From Pictodentalium vernedei (Eukaryota; Mollusca; Scaphopoda; Dentaliida; Dentaliidae): 64,000 nucleotides of DNA. The stretch covers positions 446,610,910-446,674,909 of the forward strand of contig CM062289.1 of NCBI GenBank assembly GCA_031216915.1, given 5' to 3'. This document shows positions 30,701-42,700 of this stretch, piece after piece; positions within the stretch are counted from its first letter, which is position 1, and each line of letters opens with the position of its first letter. Both the position numbers and the translations under genes were made by a program. The notes under the pieces were generated by a model, which ran no database searches, was not told the origin of the DNA, and saw only the letters and a program-made list of their open reading frames with translations.

Positions 30701-33700
30701 ATGAAGTAATAGCTCTTTCTACATCTTGGGCTTCTGCAAATAGTGTTGCTATTACAGATTTAATGAAGGCTGCATTTTGGTCTCAGCCATCCACATTCAC
30801 GAATTTTTATCTCAGAAATATTGAGTCCATTTCTGGAGACCTGCATTGTTTAGGTCCATTATCTGCTGCTCAGAATGTCGTTCACTAAACAGTTGCAACT
30901 ATAGTTATGTAGGCTTTCTGTTCTGGCAGTGACTCCGTCCTGCTGCCCTCTTTGCTCTGGGCTATTTGACCCAGGGCAAGGGGAAGGGAGGGGGGGGGTG
31001 GGGGTGGGGGAGGGTGTTCCCTTGGGTCACCTGTTTTATAATGAAAACAAGGGGATACCTCCTCCGAAGTCAGTAATTCTGAGCTGTTACTGGGATGGTT
31101 TTAAAGTGAAAAGTTAATGTTTAAAAAATTCATTCATGTCATATTTTTAAAGTGTAGCATTTGAATATGTCACGTGTCAAACGGGCGTTAATATACAATC
31201 CTCGGACACTTTTTAAAGAGTATAAAGAGTCTCAATTCTCTGGACTAACTTTATTTATTGGCTTACTTTAAAAATAATTAGTATAAGGATTATACTGGAT
31301 GTTAATAGAGAACATGAATGTTATGATGCTCAATTATGGAGGGTGTTGTGTCTTTCTAATTTATCATAAATAAGAAAGATACATGTAAAGCCTAATACTC
31401 CTTTTCTCCTCGAGGGGATGACTCTATTTTATATAGTTGAGCTTATTGGATTTTCCTCTATGTCCTAAGCCCTCCAGCCTTTTTACTATTCAGCTATGTC
31501 TGGGTCATTGGTACAGTATAAAAATGTTAAAAAATTTATAGTAATTTATATATTTTTTATACTTACTAATGACCCAGACGGGGATGGCCCTCTCAGGAGT
31601 TGGGAACTCATACCTCCCCGCTGAGTACATAGCGCTGTCCAGGCACTGATTGTAAGAATGATAAATGGCGCCAATTTCGGGACCTCCTTGACACTGCGCA
31701 TGCGCAGTAGAGGCGAAGTATGGAGGGCCATTCAGGACATGACTTCTGTGGTTTTAGATGCAAATTTTGGGGATTGGGGGGCAAAATTTGTGTTTGGCCC
31801 TTGATTTTTAAGAGTTAGCACCAGCTATGTCTGGGTCATTGGTAAGTATAAAAAATATATAAATTACTATAAATTTTTTAACTATAGTTGAAATATTGTA
31901 GTAATGAAAAGTGTATATATTTTTTATTTAACTGGTTGAGTGCTAGAAGCCACGATCAGGGCTTTTAAAAAAATTAGGGCATCAAAGCAAAAAAACATTA
32001 TTTTGTTGCTCCTGTTTCAAATTCAGTCAAACGCAAATAATATTTTCTTTATATTAATGTTCTATTACAAATTATTGGAGAGTGCCTGTAGGCACTCTCC
32101 AATAATATGTAATAAAACAAATTTTCAGTAATAAATTCAGATCACCAAAAATAATCTAGCCTTCAACCAGTTAATTATATCTTTAATGATTTAAGTACAG
32201 AAATTAAGATTTTATTTGTGTTTGACATTATTTTTTAGCTTTTGAATACGATAACCATGGAAAATGGATATTATTGGTAAAAGCAGGTAAAAGAGGACAT
32301 TTTTCAGTATGCAAAAAAAGTTAATGGAGTGAACTGGTATTGGTTCAATATCGAGTATGAGACTCATTACTGTTAATTATAGCTTGACAACACCTTTTCA
32401 TGCTCCCAATCAGGTTCCTGGTGGTCTTTTGTGGGATGTTGTTCTATTCTTGGACCAGCATGGCACCAGGCTCCTGTACACTTCTTGGCTGGACTGGAGG
32501 GGCTGAAATTGCAAGCTGCAACTCATTCCAGACATGTTCGATTGGATTGAGGTCAGGGGATCTTGCTGATCAGCCCATACGCTCAATCCTCTCTCTCTGT
32601 CAGTACTCCCTGACAGCATGGGCAACATGAGGATGTGCATTATCGTCCATCAGAATGAATCTATCACCCACTGCACCCGCATACAATCTGACGTGGACAT
32701 CCAGGATCTCATCAATATACCGGTGTGCAGTCAGTGTACCACGTTCAAGGACACAGAGTTCTGTATGTCCATCCCAGCTGATGCCGCCCAGAGTCCAGAC
32801 CATGATTGACCCTCCACCATAGCGGTCATGCTCAGCAATGTTGGCTGCATGGAATCGCTCTCCTGGTCTTCTCAATACCCTAGAACGCCTATCTGTGTGG
32901 TCTAGGCAGTGCCTTGACTCATCTGTAAAAAGGACACTCGACAATCTTCTCAGGTCCATCCAACGTGGTCCATGACCCATTCATATCATGTCTGGCGGTG
33001 GTTCTGGGACAGCAGAATGTGAATACATGATCTTCTCGATCGGAGACCACCTTTGTTCAACCTTGCCCGGACAGTCTGCGTCAAAACATGCATTCTGAAG
33101 GTCACTGCGAAGCTGGGTTGCTGTGGCAAAGTGGTTCCTACGGGCCTGAATGATCAAAAAACGGTCTTCAGCTGCAGGTGTTGCCCTGTCTCTGCCACCA
33201 CCATGCCGTCTTACTGGTGTGCCATACTGCTGAAATCTTGCCCAGGCTCTGGTGATCACCGTATGGTGCACATCAAGGGCTTCACCAACCTGATGATGGG
33301 TAGCCCCTTGTGCCACCATCCCTACAGCCTGCCACATTTCTGCTTCAGACAAATGTCTTCTTACATTTGCATTTGCCATATTCAATCATTAAATCACAAT
33401 GGTTTGTATTGAAATGCAGAATGAATACCCTACACATGTCGTGTACATGTAGACAGTACACAAAAGCATCATGAAAATCAAGGGGTACATGCTTTCCATG
33501 ACTGTCATGAAAAGTCTGTCTGTCAAGAGAGCTGGGGACCATCTCAATACATTCCTCAATCATATCCACCAAAAATATCGCAAATATGTCACCAGCAAAT
33601 TTCACAATGACGTGTCAAATATTTGGTGCTTAGAAAACTTTGAGTAGTATATACAGTTAAAACTAGAAGTCCTGTCATGAAATGCACACAAATAGCAAGC

Positions 33701-36700
33701 TGATATGCTCGTTAATGTATGCGTTATGACCCAAGTAAAGCTATCAAATTCTTTACATATGGCCTGTGCACAAGCAATGTTTCAGCCAATGGACCTCCGG
33801 GTAACCCGGAGGTCCATTGTCAGAAACATTGCATATGTTTGCTATGAGTAACCAGGAGGACCTGCCGTGCTTTGGATGCCATTCAATATGGCAATTGCGC
33901 ACAATTCCAACGCGCAATTAAGCCTAGAAAACGCACTATTCGTGACAGGACTTCTAGTTTTAACTGTAATGTACTATTAGCGAGGTTGGTAGTGAAAGCA
34001 CAAACTGAACCAATCAAACAAAAAGAAAATATTGAGACTGCATTATGTGGAAGGTGGATTACTATGAAATTGCAGTGGGATAGATTTTTCACTGAATAAT
34101 TATTGACAACTTCTGAGGACAAAACAACACTTGCAAACTTTCATCTAGGGCTGCACGGTATTTGAAATTGAATACCGGTATCGGTATTGAAAAAAATATC
34201 GTGGTATACTGATATATCGAAATAATGTTCAGATATCTGAACATGCGTAGCATAATGGGGACTTGAACCATCACAGTCGGAATGAATCAGCATGCCTTGA
34301 TGATGCAGTTCGAATAATAATACCCAACACAGACGATATCAAAATATATTATTTTAAATATTAATTTACCAAATTTTTGAAAACATTTCAGCAAAACCAT
34401 ATCATGTGACCCCTCATTGGAGGGGTCACATGATATGGTTCTGTTGAATTTTTTAAAAAATAATATTTTTTCAACAGCTCAATTTATATATTACGCGGGT
34501 GGATGCGGCTGATTCGTTAGATAAATGGACATCTTGAAAATTAATCCCTGGATAAATAAATAATGACGATAAACCGATATTTTTGCAATTACAAAATACC
34601 GGTATGTATCAGTTTATCGATATATCATGCAGCCCTACTTTCATCACATGGACCACTGGATTGCACCCAGTGGTCCATGTGATCAAAGTTTGCAAGTGAT
34701 TCTTGTGCTGTTATAAACCATTACAAATACTGTTTGAGTGGAGAATATATAGCTCTGCTATTAAGTAATAATCCACTCTCTTCATTCTGTATATGCAGTA
34801 AAATTGTAATATCTGTTTATGTCATTACATGTACATGTATCCAGTAAAGGTTAGGAATGATGTTAACCCTTTACCCAACACAGACGATATAAAAATTTAT
34901 TATTTTAAATATCATTTTTTCAAACTTTTAAACAAAATTCAACAAAACCATAGCATGTGACCCCTCGTTGGAATGAGCTCGTTCTAACGAGGTGTCACAT
35001 GATATGGTTTTGTTGAAATTTTTTGAAAAATAATATTTTTTCAACTGCTGAAGTTGCATATTAAGTGGGCAGATGCGGTTGATTCGTTGGGTAAAGGGTT
35101 AATGATCTCCCTTTACTAGTATAGAATTGTGCAGAGTTGAAGGCCTTTATATTACCCAAAATTCAAGGCTGTGCCCAAATTAGGAGATGACTACCAAAGC
35201 TCTTGCTGTAACTTTCTAAAATAAAGATATATATTAACCCTTTACCCAACGAATCGGCCACATCCGCCTGCGTAATATGCCAATTCAGCAGCTCAAAAAA
35301 TATATTTCAAAGTTTTTTAACAAAACTATATCAAGTGACCCCTCTTTGGAATGAGCTCATTGAGCTTGTTCCAATGAGGGGGTCACATGATATAGTTTGG
35401 TTGGAATTTTGAAAAAATGTAAAAAATGATATTTGAAATAATAAATTTTAATATCGTCTGCGTTGGGTAAAGGGTTAAGAAATACTTTGCATGATGCAAA
35501 ATAGATCTTAGAAAGTCCTGTATTATACATGTATTCTAATTGTTTGTATATTGACTAATCATTTAGTTTCTCATATTTTGGGCGCATTTTTCACTTGAAT
35601 CTGATGTGCCCAAATTAGATGAATATAAAGGCCAGCAGAGGACTGGAATTGAGTTACGCTATGGTGCACTTTGGTAGGGACAAAAGTGTACTTAGCTATT
35701 ACTTAAAAATAGTGCACAATACAGTCACAAGGCTTCTAGTTTCAGCTGAAATATATTTTGTCACCCCTACTTCATTTAGCCTGGCTACTGAATGGTTGCC
35801 ATGGACTGGTCACTTTCCGGGGTGGGAATTATTTCCAAGGACATAATAATATTAGATATCAAACACTAATTTTTCGAATAATCATTAAAAATTTAATTAA
35901 TGAAGCGCTGGATACAACCTGGTGCTTTATTAACCCTTAACCTAACATGAAAAGCAGACGACACTTGCAAACAAAATTCTTGAATAACTAATATTTTTAT
36001 ACTGTACCAATGACCCAGACATAGCTGGTGCTAACTCTTAAAATATAGGGCCAAACACAAATTTTGCCCCCCAATCCCCAAAATTTGCATCTAAAACTAA
36101 AGAAAACATGTCCAGAAAGGCCCTCCACACTTCGCCCCTACTGCGCATGCGCAGTGTCAAGGACGTTCCGAAATTGGCGCCATTAATCATTCTAAGTTTG
36201 GCCCTTCATCAGTTAACATCTGACTGATCTTTGTGCTTTTAAATCTCAGTTTAAATGATGCCAGACACATAAATATTAGTGAAATGGTGATTCTAAGGAG
36301 GATAGAAAAGGAGGAGAGGAAAAGAATGTGTGACAGAATATTATCAGGGCTGTAACTTAAAATTTTTTAATGAAATTATGTTAAGTTACCTATTTTCAAG
36401 GCAGCAGCCATTTTGTTGTCATTCTGATTATTTAGTTACACTGTTTTTTCAAGTGTTTTTCCTCTGTCCCTGTCCTTTAAGTTCCCCCTTGCTATTCTCC
36501 CATGCTTTTGGCATAGTTTCTGTAATTATTATTACTAAAATTTCTTGGGAGTTTTAGCTGAATAACAGAATGAATTCTGTTCTTTCCCCATGTTTACGTC
36601 TTCACCTACGGGTGGTTAGGCGTTGTGTTCTGCATCTACCATCTGATGTTCTGCAGTTTCTTCCCTGGAAGTCTCTGTTTTGCATCAGATGGTGTATTTT

Positions 36701-39700
36701 TGGTAACTGATTTCGGGCCTGGGTGCCTGGAGTCTTATTTTAGTGTTTTTACACTCATTGTTTACATTTACAACAGCCCTCTGTGTGAGGGGGGGATTTC
36801 TAAATAATAATATCTTTATGTTATTTTAATCATAAATAGATACATTATTATTGTTCGTAAGTGTTGAATAAATTGTTTAAAATATTTTTAAAATTTTTGT
36901 CCACACTTAGGCTTGGGATCCATTGGGGCTCAACGTTACTTTTCAGAAACTTGGGCTGTTCTGAAAAAATATTTTTTCAAAATATTTTGATTTCAATTAT
37001 TTTTTCTATATTAATGGATCATATTATTATTATGTATTTTGATTGCCAGGGGTTAGTGCGAGTACCAGGACTTGTTTTCTTTTCACATTGAAAGGATATT
37101 GATCAATTGTTTTAAGAGGAAGTCTTCCTCTGACTTTATTATCATTCTATATGTGGTCAGTGTACTCGCATTATCTCCTGTTCTGTATCGTATGATTTCG
37201 ATGACAATATGGGAAGCGTATGTCACGGTATGTTGTTGGGGATTTGGACACTCCGGTCCTTTCCCCGCAGGGTCACTCTACTTTATCAATTTCTATTTCA
37301 GACGATCAAGATTAGGGTGATGTATCTGTGATGTCTTCCAACAGTGTGCCTCCGTCGTCACAATTATTGAAGGGCTAGCGGAAAAGTGCTCATGTAATAC
37401 GCCAATTGCCTAAGAGGACCCTAGTAGGTTCGACGGCCTTTGACGTCCGCTAGCTCGCCCGGTGTAGCGTCCATTCACCGAATGGTTCGGCAGCCGGGTT
37501 CGTCCGTTGCGGTCTAGAAGGAATTTTGGGGTGATGCGAGCACTATAAAATTAACTTAATGCACACCCAGTGACGGCGGATCGGAGGGAGAACGGAGGAA
37601 GCCTTTTAGTCCGGTTCATAGCTCGTTCCGGTCCATCCGGACGGCAAGCGAGAGAGGCCCCTCTCTCGTTCAACAACATCTGGCCCCAGATGTTGTGGTA
37701 CAAATGTGTCGTTAGCGGAGCATACGTCCGTCGCTCGGGACGCTCCGTTGTATAGGCAGTCCGCTGAGACTGCTAAGGCTTCCTCTTCTCGTCAGCGCAC
37801 ACGACCGCACCTTGGCTGCGTGACCGCCGATATATTACCAGCTTCGCCGATCAAGGATTCTTCGGCGACCAGGTCACACCATCCGACAGCCAGGGATTCG
37901 AGACCGATGGACTCCGGACGTTCGCATAGGAAGTATGCGGGAGCCATCTGATGCGGAGCTACCCTCGGCGAAGCAGCGATAGTCTGCGCCTCCGCAGGTC
38001 TCGACGCCGGACATTCTTGTGCACATAGCACAGCTTATCGCAGCATCCCAGCAGCCGACAGAAACGGTGTCGGATCGAGAATTATCCGACAGCGCTGGGT
38101 CGGTAGCCGGGGACTCGAGGCCTGCAGACTCCGGACGTTCGCATAGGAAGTGTGCGGGAGTCAACGTACACGGAGCTTCCAGCGGCAATGCATCGTAAGT
38201 CCGCTACTGCACAGGCCTCGGGAACGGACGTGCTTTCCTTAATAGCACAGTTTATCGCAGCATCCCAGCATCAACTGAATCTGTCGCATATATTTTATCC
38301 GACGATGCTGGGTCGGGACGCTCCGCGGAAGCGGGTACGGACGTCCGAAAATTTTCATCCGGTCCGACGGGATACCGAAAGGGATTCGGTGGATTTCTAG
38401 CTTTCCCTTTCGGAACAACATATGCTGCGATGCCGGATAAGAAACTGATAGCGTCGGTGGACTTAGAAATTTTTGGTTCGGTTCAGGGACATCGTCCCTC
38501 AGTTCCGACATAGTCCAATAATGTCACGCAAACTATCGAATTATTGAACGACGCTATATATATATTATTTTATGCTTGCTATCCAAGCATTTCTGGTTTC
38601 TTGTTCGAAGAGTTATGGAGATGTCTTTCAAAAGTGTGCCTCTGTCGTCATAGTTAATGAAGAGTTAGCGGCAATATGTGCTCATGGAATATGTCTATCG
38701 CTTACGGAGTGACATTCGCTAGCTCACCCGGTGTAGCGTACATTCATCGAATGGTTCGGCTGCCGGGTTCGTCCGTTGCGGTCTAGGAAGGAGATTTGGG
38801 TGATGCGAGCACTTTAATTACTTTAGTACTCACCCAGTGACGGCAGATTGAGGACAGATCGGAGGAAGCCAACAACATAGGGGACCGCATGTTGTGGTTC
38901 AGATATTTTACATTCGGAGCATATGTCCGTTGCTCGGGACGCTCCGTTATATTGACAGTCCGAGAGACTGTCTTTAATGCTTCCTCATCCTCACAGCAGG
39001 GCACACGACCGCACATTGGCTACGTGACCTAGAGTATCCGATCAGTTTCGGCATTCAGTGATTCCACAGCGAATAGGTCGCGCCATCCGGTAGCCAAGGG
39101 ACACGAGGCCTATACACTCCGTTCGCTCGCATATTGGAAGTATGCACGGGGTAACGATCTCGGAGCTTCCTGCGGCAATGCATCGTAAGACCGCTGCTCC
39201 TCAGGCCTCAGTGACGGACGTGCTATCCGAGTTAGCACAGTTGTTTCGCAGCATCCCAGCAATTGATGGTTTCTCGGTCGAATCAGGAATTATCCGACGG
39301 CGCTGGGTCGGTGCGGTCCGCGGTTGCATCAAGCTACGGACGACCGAACGCTTTATAGGGTCCGACAGGATGGCGAAAGGGATTCGAAAGATTTCGAGTT
39401 TTCCCTTTAGTAGTATCGGAAGATGCCTTTCTTATCTTCTGGCATTTCTTCCAGTGATTATTTTTCGGACTTCATTGCTGCGATCTTGGATAAGAGACTT
39501 ATAGCGTCATTGGACTCGAATTTTTCGATCGGTACAGGGGCTTTGTCCCTGACTTACCGACGCAGTCCAATATTGTCATTACAACATGTGTTTTATTTTT
39601 CGACGCTATATATTTATATATATATACAAGCCTGCTACTAAGCATGATAGTTTAGTTTCTTGTCCGCGTGGCTCATTTCTGCCATTTTATCTTTTTTACA

Positions 39701-42700
39701 TATAGTTTATTTTGGCAGAGCAGGGCATACCGAGAGTTCATATGCGTCTAGACGGTGATTAAAGACTGCATATATTCTTTTTCGCCGTTTATGTCTTTTC
39801 CAATTTCAATGTTGGGAACGACATTATGTATAGTAGACTTAACTTAGACGCTTTATTATACGTAATCCGCCTTACTGAGGCGTTATCATTACGTCTTCAA
39901 GAAAAGATTTACGGGATATTATTCTCAATGTAATTTCTTTTGAGGGCAGTAGTTTCTTCACGTATAACTCCGCCCTTCAGTGGCTGATTGGAGTTGGTTA
40001 GACGTGATGCAGCCCTAGCTACATCCACGCGTGGATAGTAGGTTAAGAACTCTCTCAGAGTCGCTTCGTTCTCAGAGGAGCTTCTCTTCGACGGCAACTT
40101 CCGGCAATCCATGAATTGCTTGAATTATACATTCTCTTGTCTATCTAGTATTACAAGAGATTCAGACTGGGGCAAACATTCGGTGGTTGACTCAGAGAGT
40201 GCCGCCGCAGTTGCCGGACCCGAGTGTGGCTGTTATGACGGTTACCAGTCAAACAGATTGGGATATATACTGATCCCTACGGATTCGAAGTGCCAGGGTC
40301 TTTGGGTTCCGCAGTCTTTTAGCTATCAGTTTAACTTCCGCGGAATAATGTTTTTTAGGCTTGCTTTATGTCATTGCATGAACATTATTCAGAAACGCAT
40401 GCCCAAATTCCTGTCCTTTAATTCGACAGTAGTGGCGTATCTCCGGAACCAGGGAGGCACTCTTTCGTTTCCGTTATTCAATTTAATGGAAAGAATCCGT
40501 CTGTTGGTTATAGTACACCAAGTTCAGTTTTGGTCCGTCATATTCTGGGTCGTCTGATTGTTTTATCGCACTCCCGTTCTCTTACGGGTCGCTTGTTGCT
40601 GTCAGAATGGACTCTCAACAAACAAGTAATTAATCAGATTTGCTATCTATGGGAGCGCCCAATGATGTTTTATTTATGACACAGCTTGCTAATCAATTGC
40701 AGACGTATGTGTTGGCTTGTCCAGATCTCTGAGCTAATACTGTTAACGCTCTATTGATCTATAGGACGGAATGATAGGATACGCGTATCCTCCGGCGCTG
40801 TTGTTTTAGCAGGTATTGCTAAGATAAACAACCACTATACATTTCTGTTGATAGCATCTCTATCTTCACAGAGATCATGAGTAATTTACTCTCTTGTCTA
40901 CTGTGGATCTTAACGTGAAATCTTCCTCTATGTGAGGATCTTTTTTCACTGGGTAAATCGTGTCATCTTTATCACAACCAGAAAGGTCGCAACCTTCATG
41001 TATTCCGTTGTGTGGTCCGTATTGCATTGTATGCACTGTACTGGACGAGCTTTGGACGCGATTTCTTACTATAGGAGATCCTCTTCTTCGCTATTCTATG
41101 CGACTAAAGTGGAGGCTCTTCCGTCGTGGTGTAGGGATCATTATGTTCATATGGTTGATCCCTCCATACTACTCATTGCTATTTTTTAGTATACTTGTTT
41201 CACAAGATCTACTGCAGCCTGTGTTATTTAGGTTATAGGTTTATGTTACCTCATACCTATGCACTCTACTATAGTTTACAATTGAGTCTTTTGTCTCTTT
41301 ATCTAAGTCAGTTAGTAACTTTTTGATAAATAGACTTAGAATCTTTAGATTAAATTCCTATACGGATTTTAACTTCGGTTCTTATTTAGCTAAGTAATCA
41401 TTTGAGCCTCTGGAAACAGTAGTTTTCAAATTCTGACCTTTTAGACAGTAATTCTGTTGGTTTCTCTTTTACTGTAGAGTCAGTGAGTTTCATGCACTAT
41501 CGATGGATGATTTTCACTTTCATAGTTTCGGAATCAATACTTCCGTTACTATTTAGGTTGGATTGTTGCATAAGAGTTAGGCTCCTATTATTCGGAACCT
41601 ATTATTTTAAGGTCCTTCCGTCTTCGTATGGGCATAGGCCTTTACTCTTTCCGGGTACAGTTTATGTATTTATAAACAGATATCTGTTTATTACAAGGGC
41701 GTAAGCTTCTTCTGTCTTTGATGTCTAGTAGAAGGACGTTACGCTCCATTTTATTGTTAATGGATTCTATTAACTAGCGTACTGCTTATGGTATATCATT
41801 AGCTTAGCAGTTGTGCTTAAGATTTCGGCTCATGAAGTAAGAGTTCTTCTACTTCTTGGGCTTACATTAATAGTGTTGCTATTATAGATTTTTGAAGGCT
41901 GCTCATTGCGCTCAGCCATCCATTCATGAATTTTATCTCAGAAATATCGAGTCCATTTCTGGAGGCCTCTATTGTTAGGTCTATTATCTACTGCTCAGAA
42001 TGTCATTCTCTTAACAGTTGCTACTATAGCTAGGTAGGCTGTCTGTTTCGGCAGTGTCTCCGTTCGGCTGCCCTCTTCGCTCTGGGCTATTTGACCCAGG
42101 GCAAGAAAAAGGGGGGGGGGGGGAGGGTGTTCCCTTGGGTCACCTGTTTTTACTATGAAAACAAGGGGATACCTCCTCCGGAGTTAGTAATTCTGAGCTG
42201 TTATTGGGATGGTTGTTTAGTGAGAAGTTTAAGTTTATAAAATTCATTCAAGTCTTAGTTTTTAAAGTATAGCCTTTGAATATTGCATATGTCAACGGAC
42301 ATGATTATGCAATTCTCACACACTTTTAGAAGTATAAGAGTCTCTATTCTCTAGATTTACTTTATTATTGGCTTACTTTAAAAATTATTAGTATAAGGAT
42401 TATTGGATATTAATAGAGTACATGGATGTATGAAGCTCAATTTTTGGAAGGTGTTGTATCTTTCTAATTTATCATAAATAAGAAAGATACATGTAAGGCC
42501 TATTACTTCTTTTCCCTACAGGGGATGACTCTATTTTATTTATTGAGCGTATTCCATTTTGCTCTATGTCCTTGGCCCTCCAGCCTTTTTACTATTCAGC
42601 TATGTCTGGGTCATTGGTACAGTATAAAAATGTTAAAAAATTTATAGTAATTTATATATTTTTTATACTTACCAATGACCCAGACGGGGATGGCCCTCCC

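Larger units (their letters stand above)
25007..31883 (+). mobile_element. DIRS-type retroelement, copy 1 (RT-deleted)
   Basis: This is a 6.9-kb element with inverted terminal repeats. The left end (atatttttatactgtaccaa) has lost ~90 bp internally. The right end is 31664-31883. An internal complementary region (31497-31565) holds the complements of both tips, which is diagnostic of DIRS elements. The interior carries a duplicated gag region, gag C-terminus, RNase H, a connection domain and a tyrosine recombinase, but no reverse transcriptase. It lies in RIC3 intron 1, same strand as the gene. Frames are broken. Confidence 0.9.

Noticed and set aside
26242..39675. Direct repeats as a CRISPR-like array or gene cluster
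   Set aside because: They are duplicated gag regions in DIRS elements of an animal genome; there are no short regularly spaced repeats.
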